Shown piece after piece: positions 6,947-13,168 of a stretch of DNA of 20,269 bases (position 1 is its first letter; the number at the start of each line of letters is the position of its first letter). The position numbers were made by a program, and so were the translations under genes. The notes below the pieces were generated by a model. That model was given only the letters and a program-made list of their open reading frames with translations. It had not been told where the DNA came from and did no database searches. Origin of the DNA: Candidatus Uhrbacteria bacterium (GTDB taxonomy: Bacteria > Patescibacteriota > Patescibacteriia > 2-12-FULL-60-25); contig CAIKNB010000136.1 in the NCBI GenBank assembly GCA_903828685.1, positions 1 through 20,269 on the forward strand, given 5' to 3'.

Positions 6947-8221
6947 ATGTGGGAAAAACTTCAGCAAATCTGGAATGCCAAAGAAGTGAGGAACGGTTTG
7001 CTTTTCGTGCTGGGCATGATGGTAGTCTTCCGCTTCGCGGCCCACGTTCCCTTGCCGGGCATCGACGTTGAGGCGCTGCGCCGCTTCTTCCAGGCCAACC
7101 AGGTCATGGGCATGCTCAACCTGTTTTCCGGCGGCACGATACGCAACTTCGCCATCGTGGCTCTGGGCGTGGCTCCCTACATTACGGCTTCCATTATCTT
7201 TCAGCTTTTGGGCATGATTGTCCCCAAGCTTGAGGAAATCCAGAAAGACGGAGAGTCAGGGCAGCAGCGCATCAACCAATGGACGCGTCTTTTGACCGTG
7301 CCTTTGGCCGCCCTGCAATCCTTGGCTTTGATCCAGCTCTTGCGCCAATCACAATTGCACATCCTGACCAAGACCGACACGCTGCACATCGTGACCATCA
7401 TCTTCACGGTCACGGCCGGCACCTTGCTCCTCATGTTCCTGGGCGAACTTATGTCCGAGAAGAAGGTCGGCAACGGCATCTCGCTCCTGATTTTCGCCGG
7501 CATTTTGGCCAGTTTGCCTTCCTCCCTGGGCCAGCTCATCGTGTCGTACGATTCTTCGCAGATCATGACTTATGTGGTGTACGGCGTCATCGCCATCCTG
7601 ACCATCACGGGCGTGGTATTCATCACCGAGGGCCAGCGCAACATCCCGATCCAATATGCGCGTCAGGTCCACGGCAATGCCAGCATGGGCGGAGTCGCGA
7701 CTTCATTGCCTCTGCGCGTGAACATGGCCGGCGTCATCCCAATCATTTTTGCCATCTCCATCCTGCTGTTCCCGTCGGTCATCGCGCAGTTTTTCATCCA
7801 TGCGCGCACTCCGTGGATTGCTTATGCGGCACAAGGTTTGATCACATTGCTGCAGAACCAGCTCGTGTACGGCGTGACATACTTTTTGCTGGTCGTGATG
7901 TTCACCTTCTTCTACACCGCCGTAGTGTTCCATCCTGACCGCATCGCCGAGAATCTCCAGAAACAAGGCGGCTTCATTCTGGGCATCCGTCCGGGCCAGC
8001 CTACGGCCGACTATCTGCAATCCATCATCAACCGCATCAATCTGGTTGGTGCCGTGTTCCTAGGTCTCATCGCCGTGCTGCCGCTTATGGCGCAAGGCTT
8101 GAGCGGTTCGCGCCTCTTAGCCATCGGCGGCACATCTTTGCTCATCGTGGTTTCCGTGGTCATCGAATCCATCAAGCAGATCGAAGCCCAACTCACCATG
8201 CGTAAGTACGAAGTTTATTGA
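6947..8221 (+). CDS. secY: Protein translocase subunit SecY
   Basis: SecY is the pore of the SecYEG translocon in the cytoplasmic membrane, used for secretion and membrane insertion. The length is 424 aa, with ten hydrophobic segments expected and visible. Recognisable blocks are the first helix with LLFVLGMMVVFRFAAHVPLP followed by GID, the plug region GMLNLFSGGTIRNFAIVALG, PYITASIIFQLL, GNGISLLIFAGI, the cytoplasmic C5 loop GQRNIPIQYARQVHG (which contacts SecA and the ribosome), LPLRVNMAGVIPIIFA, and the TM10 region ending QLTMRKYEVY. The start follows AT-rich sequence without a Shine-Dalgarno. It is the last gene of the ribosomal operon, since a strong terminator follows. Confidence 0.97.
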   Translation: MWEKLQQIWNAKEVRNGLLFVLGMMVVFRFAAHVPLPGIDVEALRRFFQANQVMGMLNLFSGGTIRNFAIVALGVAPYITASIIFQLLGMIVPKLEEIQKDGESGQQRINQWTRLLTVPLAALQSLALIQLLRQSQLHILTKTDTLHIVTIIFTVTAGTLLLMFLGELMSEKKVGNGISLLIFAGILASLPSSLGQLIVSYDSSQIMTYVVYGVIAILTITGVVFITEGQRNIPIQYARQVHGNASMGGVATSLPLRVNMAGVIPIIFAISILLFPSVIAQFFIHARTPWIAYAAQGLITLLQNQLVYGVTYFLLVVMFTFFYTAVVFHPDRIAENLQKQGGFILGIRPGQPTADYLQSIINRINLVGAVFLGLIAVLPLMAQGLSGSRLLAIGGTSLLIVVSVVIESIKQIEAQLTMRKYEVY

Positions 8222-8241
8222 TAGAACATAGAACAAAATTT

Positions 8242-8273
8242 AAAACACCTCGAGTTTTCTCGGGGTGTTTTTT
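8242..8273 (+). terminator. Intrinsic terminator of the ribosomal protein-secY operon
   Basis: A 13-bp stem, aaaacacctcgag (8242-8254) with ctcggggtgtttt (8259-8271), closes a TTTT loop. One T-G wobble is the only imperfection. The stem ends in a run of T, so this is a classic rho-independent terminator 20 nt after the secY stop. The A-rich 5' arm makes it potentially bidirectional. Confidence 0.92.
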
Positions 8274-8309
8274 GGCTGGATTGAGCGAAATTCTGTCCAT
8301 ACTCGATGA

Positions 8310-8338
8310 TTGACAGGATGGGCGATACATGGTATATT
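8310..8338 (+). promoter_or_regulatory. Near-consensus sigma70 promoter for the 8397 gene
   Basis: The -35 box TTGACA (8310-8315) is exact. A 17-bp spacer follows, then -10 TATATT (8333-8338, five of six), preceded by TG in the extended -10 position (TGG). Transcription would begin near 8345, giving a ~50-nt leader before the ATG at 8397. The TTG inside the -35 box also opens a long frame, but it cannot be the start if this promoter is used. Confidence 0.78.
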
Positions 8339-8396
8339 TTTGCGTCAGATTTTGTCTGCAATTCAGCTCCTTCAAAAAGAGAGTGAGGAAGACTTG

Positions 8397-8888
8397 ATGA
8401 AGAACGATACGGTTTTGCCAAATTGGGTTTGGAACAGTACGACTTTGAGGACGGGTTATGTGACGCCAAGGCCGCATGACACGTTCGGCAGTTTCCTGGT
8501 CTATGGAGGGATATTCATATTCCTCCTGATTGCATCAGGCTTCGTAATCCTCGTACTCAACGCCTTGAGTTTTCTGGTCAACGGATATTGGGCGTTTGCT
8601 GCGCCAGCCTCGGCAAGCGTGATTCTCTGGATCATGCGGAGGCTAGCCTTCCGTTGGATCCGCATGGAGTGGCGCTGTATAACGGGCGAAAAAGATCTTG
8701 AGCCCTATCTTGTCATCACGGAGTATCCAGGCAATGGAATCTATGCGACCTTGAAGAATGTTGGCCTGCGATACAACTATTGGCAGCCCGGTGAAGATTT
8801 CAGAAAAATCCGCATGGCATGCGACATCGCCGGCATATATCAACTCTGCCACAAGGGTTATAAATTGTATGAATTGAGGGATGGCTGA
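8397..8888 (+). CDS. Hypothetical small membrane protein with two TM segments
   Basis: I do not recognise a family. The chosen ATG at 8397 has a Shine-Dalgarno (GAGGA, 8385-8389) 7 nt upstream and gives 163 aa. The frame is open from a TTG at 8310, but that lies in the promoter -35 box. The first ~28 residues are polar. Two hydrophobic stretches follow (about residues 29-60 and 63-82), then a basic RRLAFRWIRMEWR segment consistent with a cytoplasmic face. A soluble ~75-residue C-terminal part contains VITEYPGNGIYATLKNVGLR and ends with an aromatic-rich YQLCHKGYKLYELRDG. Base composition looks less GC-rich than the flanking genes. The gene is a stand-alone unit with its own promoter and a terminator on each side, which fits an acquired cassette. 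Function unknown. Confidence 0.75.
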   Translation: MKNDTVLPNWVWNSTTLRTGYVTPRPHDTFGSFLVYGGIFIFLLIASGFVILVLNALSFLVNGYWAFAAPASASVILWIMRRLAFRWIRMEWRCITGEKDLEPYLVITEYPGNGIYATLKNVGLRYNYWQPGEDFRKIRMACDIAGIYQLCHKGYKLYELRDG

Positions 8889-8894
8889 CGTCTC

Positions 8895-8945
8895 GCGCAC
8901 TCGCGCTTCGACAATCCTGTCGGAGTCCGGGTGCGCTCTTTTTTT
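8895..8945 (+). terminator. Intrinsic terminator after the 8397 gene
   Basis: A long imperfect hairpin, 8895-8913 with 8918-8936 (gcgcac outer pairs, cgaca inner pairs, a two-base mismatch and wobbles between), is closed by a 4-nt loop and followed by seven T (8939-8945). It lies just after the TGA at 8886-8888. Confidence 0.85.
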
Positions 8946-9018
8946 GTCAGTTTTTGGCTTAACAGTCGAGTCTTGCACCTATGTCAGGCTTCAGGTAAGG
9001 TGATTAATCCTTCACATC

Positions 9019-9027
9019 AAGGAGGTG
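9019..9027 (+). promoter_or_regulatory. Perfect Shine-Dalgarno fixing a TTG start
   Basis: The sequence aaggaggtg is complementary to the usual anti-SD of 16S rRNA over nine bases. It lies at proper distance (AGGAGG ends 6 nt before) from a TTG codon at 9032-9034. It is the strongest ribosome-binding site in the window and identifies a non-ATG start. Confidence 0.85.
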
Positions 9028-9031
9028 TACT

Positions 9032-9976
9032 TTGGCAAAATTTCCGCATAATCCTTCAGGCAGAGCAAGCTGCGTAGTAATGGGTATGGAAGGTGAACAT
9101 CGGTTTTTTCGGCGTTTCTCCGGACCTCTTCAGGTCGGCGAAGTCCGCGTCAGCATCCAAGTTGACAACGATCGCGCCGCTCTCGATGACCGCCAAACCC
9201 GCGAGCTCAAGGAGCAAGTCGGAATCTTCGTCTCCACGCTCGGCATGGCCGTCGCGCTCCAGCCTCCGCTCATCCTGGCCCAAAGGTTGTTGCAAGAGGC
9301 GAGTCCCGAGGCTTTCAACCGCCTGCTGCGCCACGATTCGCACTACGAGTTCTGGATGATCCAGGCTTGGGCCGCCGAGACACGGCATCTGCTCCAAGTC
9401 TTGCCGGACAAAGAGCAAAGCTTGCGCGAGCAGATCAAAGGCTTGGCCGAGCGTTTGCGCCGCTGGGTCTGGAATCTCAACCTGGATGACATCCGCGGCT
9501 TGTCGGTGACGCCTGAACCCCAGGCTGACTGGCTGCATCTCTCCGCCTATGCCAGGCAGCAGGCGGCCAACCGCATGCGTCAGGCCAAGCATGCGTCAGC
9601 CGAATCGCCACTAGTCGAGCCCAGGCCGCTTCTGGCCTGGCTCAGGCAGCGTTTGCGCAGCGGCGGCAAGCTTTTGTTCATCGGCGTGGAACGGACAAAC
9701 GAACTAGCTGCGCTGTGCCTGGATCAGGTCGTGGCGCAGAACGTCGTCCAGGTAGATTTCGCCCAAGACGTCGGCGAGCTGTCGCGCTCCAAGCAAGCTA
9801 TCGAAAACCGCGATGTCATCGGCGTCATGTTGCTTGGCCTGGATCAGATTTCTACGGAACAGCTCCAAGCTTGGTGCTACGACGTCGATACGCCGTGCGT
9901 GAGCCTCGACGAGGTTTCGCTCGAAGCCGCGGAGGCCGCGCTCCAGACTCTGGAGGCCGCGCTCCAGAAAAGATAG
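9032..9976 (+). CDS. Hypothetical soluble 314-aa protein, helical N-part and Rossmann-like C-part
   Basis: I do not recognise the family. The start is TTG at 9032, supported by the perfect Shine-Dalgarno at 9019-9027. No signal peptide or TM segment is seen. Residues 20-45 (EHRFFRRFSGPLQVGEVRVS) look like a short beta-rich N-terminal element. Residues 55-190 are strongly helical and charged, with several Trp, including WMIQAWAAE and RRWVWNLNLDDIRG. Residues 210-300 alternate strand and helix: GGKLLFIGVERTNELAALCL, a VVQVDFAQD strand, DVIGVMLLGLD, and TPCVSLDEV. This is the layout of a small Rossmann- or receiver-like domain, somewhat like the C-terminal domain called DUF2325, but without its cysteine-rich signature; the resemblance is weak. 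The last ~20 residues are a two-copy EAALQ helix. The gene forms a single unit between two terminators. Confidence 0.8.
   Translation: MAKFPHNPSGRASCVVMGMEGEHRFFRRFSGPLQVGEVRVSIQVDNDRAALDDRQTRELKEQVGIFVSTLGMAVALQPPLILAQRLLQEASPEAFNRLLRHDSHYEFWMIQAWAAETRHLLQVLPDKEQSLREQIKGLAERLRRWVWNLNLDDIRGLSVTPEPQADWLHLSAYARQQAANRMRQAKHASAESPLVEPRPLLAWLRQRLRSGGKLLFIGVERTNELAALCLDQVVAQNVVQVDFAQDVGELSRSKQAIENRDVIGVMLLGLDQISTEQLQAWCYDVDTPCVSLDEVSLEAAEAALQTLEAALQKR
9931..9968 (+). repeat. Short direct repeat in the 3' end of the 9032 gene
   Basis: The 17-nt sequence ggaggccgcgctccaga occurs at 9931-9947 and again at 9952-9968, a 21-bp period (seven codons). It encodes a repeated EAALQ helical heptad near the C terminus. 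Confidence 0.8.
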
Positions 9977-9989
9977 CTACTCTTCCTCT

Positions 9990-10023
9990 AACAGAGTTCC
10001 GTGGCGCGGAACTCTGTTTTTTT
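9990..10023 (+). terminator. Intrinsic terminator after the 9032 gene
   Basis: A 12-bp perfect stem (9990-10001 with 10007-10018; core acagagttccg / cggaactctgt) has a 5-nt loop and runs into seven T (10017-10023). It lies 14 nt after the TAG stop. Confidence 0.93.
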
Positions 10024-10079
10024 ATGCAGCCGCGGGTGCAATTTTGTTCCGTTTGGCGTACCATGTGCAGGCTTTTCAT

Positions 10080-10913
10080 ATGGCGGATACGCAGCATAAG
10101 TCGCGGAACGAGCAGCGCTACAGGCGCTGGTTTTTGGTCGCTTCGTATCTGTTGGCTGGCTGCGGTCTCATGCTTATCGTCGAACATGCGCGCCACGAAT
10201 CACTGCACTTCACCTCTCCTGGTTTGAGCAGCTGGTATTACGCCATCATCCTAGTGGCGGCTTGCGGTGTGGGTCTGCTGATGTTCAAGCGCATCCGTTC
10301 CTGGATGTTCTGGGAGACGATCTTCACCGTCACTCTATTCTTGGGCGTCTGGTTTGCTTGCCTGCTGTTGTTGCCGTTGGTTTGGGCTTTGCTTGTGGCT
10401 GCGGCGCTGACTTTGGCGCATCTGTTCATCCGTTCCGTGTTTTTGCATGATGCGTTTTATCTCGTCGGGGCCATGGGTGTGGCCATGAGCTTCGCCACCT
10501 GGCTAGCGCCCGAGGTGTTGCTGGTGTTTTTGGTGGGCTTTGTCCTATATGATATGGTTGCCGGACCTCCGGGAGGACCGATTCAGGAATTGGCCCGGAG
10601 CCTGGTCAGTAAAGGCATCGTTCCCGGTCTGGTCGTGCCCAGCGACTGGCGCGAGTTCGTGGCGTCCGTGGATACAGCCGTGAAAAGCCACAGCGCCTTG
10701 CTCGGCGCCGGCGATCTCATCTTGCCTCTGGCCGTGGTGGCGCGCGCCGCTGATGCCGGAGTCTGCCAGGCCGCAATCGTCTTGGTCGGCCTCTTGGTCG
10801 GCGTCCTGATCTTGGCGCGAACTCCCTCGCAGCATCCGCGCGCGGCTCTGCCCGCCCTGGCTGCCGGCGTGGGCGTTCCCTTTGTCGTCTTAATGCTGGT
10901 GTCATGGATATGA
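10080..10913 (+). CDS. Presenilin/signal-peptide-peptidase-like intramembrane aspartyl protease
   Basis: The 277-aa protein has nine hydrophobic segments (about 17-35, 51-70, 75-99, 100-120, 124-143, 145-162, 205-225, 228-247, 256-277) and all three catalytic motifs of the GxGD (MEROPS A22) proteases in order. These are a YD motif in TM6 (VLYDMVAG, Asp158), GAGD in TM7 (LLGAGDLILPLAV, Asp212) and PAL in TM9 (LPALAAGV, residues 258-260). Such enzymes use the two Asp residues to cut TM helices, for example leftover signal peptides. The size and compact loops resemble the archaeal/bacterial presenilin homologues. I chose ATG 10080; an in-frame TTG at 10044 would add 12 residues and also lacks a ribosome-binding site. 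It lies 13 nt upstream of adk and probably heads an operon with adk, map and ruvX. The substrate is unknown; a link to Sec-exported proteins is inference. Confidence 0.85.
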   Translation: MADTQHKSRNEQRYRRWFLVASYLLAGCGLMLIVEHARHESLHFTSPGLSSWYYAIILVAACGVGLLMFKRIRSWMFWETIFTVTLFLGVWFACLLLLPLVWALLVAAALTLAHLFIRSVFLHDAFYLVGAMGVAMSFATWLAPEVLLVFLVGFVLYDMVAGPPGGPIQELARSLVSKGIVPGLVVPSDWREFVASVDTAVKSHSALLGAGDLILPLAVVARAADAGVCQAAIVLVGLLVGVLILARTPSQHPRAALPALAAGVGVPFVVLMLVSWI

Positions 10914-10926
10914 AATCACTTCCGTT

Positions 10927-11586
10927 ATGATGCGAAAAAAGATCCGAGCTGTACTCTTCGGACCCCAAGGCTGCGGCAAAGGCACCCAGGGCCAGCTTTT
11001 GGCTGATCGCTTTGACATCCCGTTGGTCGGCGCCGGCGATTTGTTCCGCGCCGAAATCTCGGCGCGCTCGCAGCTGGGCAAACTTGCCAAGAGCTATGTA
11101 GAGCGTGGCGCCCTGGCTCCGGATGAGCTGGTCAATGCGGTCATCGCAAGCCAGTTGAAAAAAGTGGATTTGGCGCGCGGCTTTATCCTGGATGGCTATC
11201 CGCGCAATGTGGAGCAGGCGACGTATCTGGACCGCATCATGAAAGTGAATTTAGCGGTATATATTAAGATTACGGACAAGGAGGCGGTGCGCCGGCTCCA
11301 AGGTCGGCGCCAATGCAAGCGTTGCAAGTTCACTTACCATTTGACTGATGCGCCGCCGGCCAAATCCAACCAATGCTCTATCTGCGGCGGTCCGCTCATC
11401 AAGCGTGCCGATGACACCGAAGACATCATCCGCCAGCGTTTGGCCGCTTTCCATTTCATGACCGAACCGTTGGTCTCATATTATCGCCAGCAAGGAGTGC
11501 TGCTTCCCATCAACGGCGAGCAGTCCATCCCGTATGTGTTCGAGGACATGATTAAGAAGATGGCTAAGTTGGGATTCCAGAGTTGA
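10927..11586 (+). CDS. adk: Adenylate kinase, zinc-lid type
   Basis: Adk interconverts ATP + AMP and 2 ADP in the cytoplasm. The P-loop is FGPQGCGKGTQ (residues 11-21; most bacteria have GPPGAGKGTQ). AMP-site elements are GAGDLFR (35-41) and DGYPRN (89-94). The LID carries four cysteines in two CxxC pairs (Cys130, 133, 150, 153), marking the zinc-stabilised form, followed by KRADDTEDIIRQRL with the conserved Arg/Asp-Asp. The 219-aa length is normal for long-form Adk. Two ATG codons in tandem (10927, 10930) make the exact start uncertain by one residue. Neither has a Shine-Dalgarno. In many bacteria adk and map follow secY directly. Here they are still adjacent to each other but are displaced from secY by about 2.7 kb. 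Confidence 0.96.
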   Translation: MMRKKIRAVLFGPQGCGKGTQGQLLADRFDIPLVGAGDLFRAEISARSQLGKLAKSYVERGALAPDELVNAVIASQLKKVDLARGFILDGYPRNVEQATYLDRIMKVNLAVYIKITDKEAVRRLQGRRQCKRCKFTYHLTDAPPAKSNQCSICGGPLIKRADDTEDIIRQRLAAFHFMTEPLVSYYRQQGVLLPINGEQSIPYVFEDMIKKMAKLGFQS

Positions 11587-11602
11587 AGCAAAATAATGAA
11601 TT

Positions 11603-12385
11603 ATGAGTTTGATAAAAACACCGCAAGAAATCGAGGCCCTCAAGCAAGGCGGAGCCATACTCTCGCGCGCTTTGCGTGCGGCCATGGACGCTTGCGTGGT
11701 CGGAGCTTCGACCAAGCAGATAGACCGCGCCGCGCACGGGTCGCTTAAACGCGAAGGCGCCGAACCGTCCTTTCTGGGCTATCGCATTGCGCCGAGCGAC
11801 CCGGCGTTTCCGGCCACGGTCTGCATCTCCATCAACGACGAGGTGGTGCACGGTTTGGCTGTGCCTGAACGTTTCATCAAAGACGGTGACGTGGTGAGTC
11901 TGGATATTGGCGCTTGGTATTTGGGTTTGTGCACGGATATGGCGGCGACTGTGATTGCAGGATCCGCTGCGCCTCAAGCCGCGGCTTTGGTCAGCGACAC
12001 GCGCGCATCATTAGAGAAGGCGCTTGAGACCGTTCAGGCAGGCAAGCGGCTCGGCGACATCGGCGCAGCCATCGAAGACTATCTCAAGCCGCGGCACTAT
12101 GGCATCGTGCGCGATTTGGTGGGGCATGGCGTGGGGCATGCCGTGCATGAAGATCCGCAAATTCCGAATTATCGCGAGTCGCATGCGCCCAAAGTCGCAC
12201 TGCAATCCGGCATGGTCTTGGCCATCGAACCCATGGTGACTCTCGGCGATTGGCGCGTGGCGCAAAAAGACGACGGTTGGACCATCGTGACGCGCGATCA
12301 TTCGCTGGCCGCGCACTGGGAAGTCACGATTGCGGTTACAGACTTGGGATATGAGCTGATAACTCCATGGCCTGACAAACTATGA
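11603..12385 (+). CDS. map: Methionine aminopeptidase, type I
   Basis: MetAP removes the initiator Met from nascent proteins after deformylation. All five metal ligands are found by comparison with the E. coli enzyme: Asp101 and Asp112 (SLDIGAWYLGLCTDMAAT), His175 (VGHGVGHAVHE), Glu209 (AIEPM) and Glu240 (HWEVTIAVT). His83 in VVHG is the substrate-binding histidine. The FEHT motif at the last ligand is usually followed by His but reads EVT here, a mild departure. At 260 aa it has the type Ia size, without an N-terminal SH3-binding extension. Its last four bases overlap ruvX (ATGA, 12382-12385), implying translational coupling. Confidence 0.95.
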   Translation: MSLIKTPQEIEALKQGGAILSRALRAAMDACVVGASTKQIDRAAHGSLKREGAEPSFLGYRIAPSDPAFPATVCISINDEVVHGLAVPERFIKDGDVVSLDIGAWYLGLCTDMAATVIAGSAAPQAAALVSDTRASLEKALETVQAGKRLGDIGAAIEDYLKPRHYGIVRDLVGHGVGHAVHEDPQIPNYRESHAPKVALQSGMVLAIEPMVTLGDWRVAQKDDGWTIVTRDHSLAAHWEVTIAVTDLGYELITPWPDKL

Positions 12386-12777
12386 GAATCCTTGGCATTG
12401 ATTATGGGGAAAAGCGCGTGGGGCTAGCGCTCGGTGATACGGATTCGCGTATCGCTACTCCATGGGCCGTGCTTCCGAATGAAGGCACGTTGCCGCTTTT
12501 GGCCAAGATCCACGAAATCGTGACACGCGATTTGGTCGAAGAAATCGTCATCGGCGTGCCGCGTCCGCTCAAAGACCAAGCCAGCGAGAATCAGCAAGTC
12601 CGCGCCGTCCGGGAATTCGCGGAGCAACTCAAGGGTCTGGGTTTGCCCATCCATGAAGAAAATGAAGTCTTGACCTCGCGCTTAGCCGCGCAGCAAGCTG
12701 CCCAGGCAGGGGAGCGCGACAAGCGCGATGATCTGGCGGCGGCAAATATCCTGCAAACGTGGTTAGATAGACATTGA
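12382..12777 (+). CDS. ruvX: RuvX/YqgF family Holliday junction resolvase-like nuclease
   Basis: YqgF-type proteins have an RNase H fold. They act in 16S rRNA 5'-end maturation and/or as Holliday-junction resolvases. The length of 131 aa is typical. The N-terminal catalytic Asp lies in ILGIDYGEKRVGLALGD (Asp7), the second acidic site in HEENEVLTSRLA, and the C-terminal acidic pair in DKRDDLAAANILQTWLD (Asp116-117). The VIGVPRPL motif matches the usual VhGLPhxh. It overlaps map by 4 nt and precedes the next gene by 3 nt, so it belongs to the same transcript. Confidence 0.93.
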   Translation: MRILGIDYGEKRVGLALGDTDSRIATPWAVLPNEGTLPLLAKIHEIVTRDLVEEIVIGVPRPLKDQASENQQVRAVREFAEQLKGLGLPIHEENEVLTSRLAAQQAAQAGERDKRDDLAAANILQTWLDRH

Positions 12778-12780
12778 AAT

Positions 12781-13119
12781 ATGGAAAAACACCCACTCCA
12801 CATCAAGAACCCGGAGCTCCAGACGTCTCCTGATGTCCAAAAGGCAGTCAAGCGTCAGGAACGGCTCACGGGCGAGCGCGTCCCGAACAACCCTTTCGAA
12901 CGCATCGAGGCATATATGTCACGCCTCGAAAAAGTGTTCCTGCATCCAGACCCGGAAAAACGTCGCCGCAACATAGAGATGCTGCGGCCCAAGATATATG
13001 CTGCGCTACTCATCAAAAAAGAGGATTTCCCGGAGAGCTACTTCGAGCTCCAAAAACGCATTGCCCGCGAACGCGGCCAGGCTGTGGAGGAAATCCCGAT
13101 CAGATCCGCGAGCAGATGA
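12781..13119 (+). CDS. CPR-type hypothetical protein, N-terminal fragment (gene broken by frameshift)
   Basis: This is the first part of a single ~612-residue protein continuing to 14617. The real reading runs to about 13098 in this frame (ending VEEIP), after which the frame gives only IRSASR and a stop. One base earlier, the sequence continues as DQIREQMMDVAIQDQ, then KASLDAWID (about 13098-13169). One base earlier again it continues as YLTSEDAVYPAWFKYYAW to the end at 14617. Each break is explained by one missing base: ccg-gat read as ccgat, and gat-tac read as gatac. The N-terminal part is charged and helical (NPFERIEAYMSRLEKVF, PDPEKRRRNIEML). It starts 3 nt after ruvX. I recall similar long proteins in many Patescibacteria genomes but know no function. 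Confidence 0.75.
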   Translation: MEKHPLHIKNPELQTSPDVQKAVKRQERLTGERVPNNPFERIEAYMSRLEKVFLHPDPEKRRRNIEMLRPKIYAALLIKKEDFPESYFELQKRIARERGQAVEEIPIRSASR

Positions 13120-13168
13120 TGGACGTCGCGATTCAAGATCAAAAAGCCTCGCTCGACGCCTGGATAGA

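Noticed and set aside
8310..8396. TTG at 8310 as start of the 2-TM protein gene
   Set aside because: It lies within a perfect -35 box; the ATG at 8397 has a proper Shine-Dalgarno and lies downstream of the promoter.
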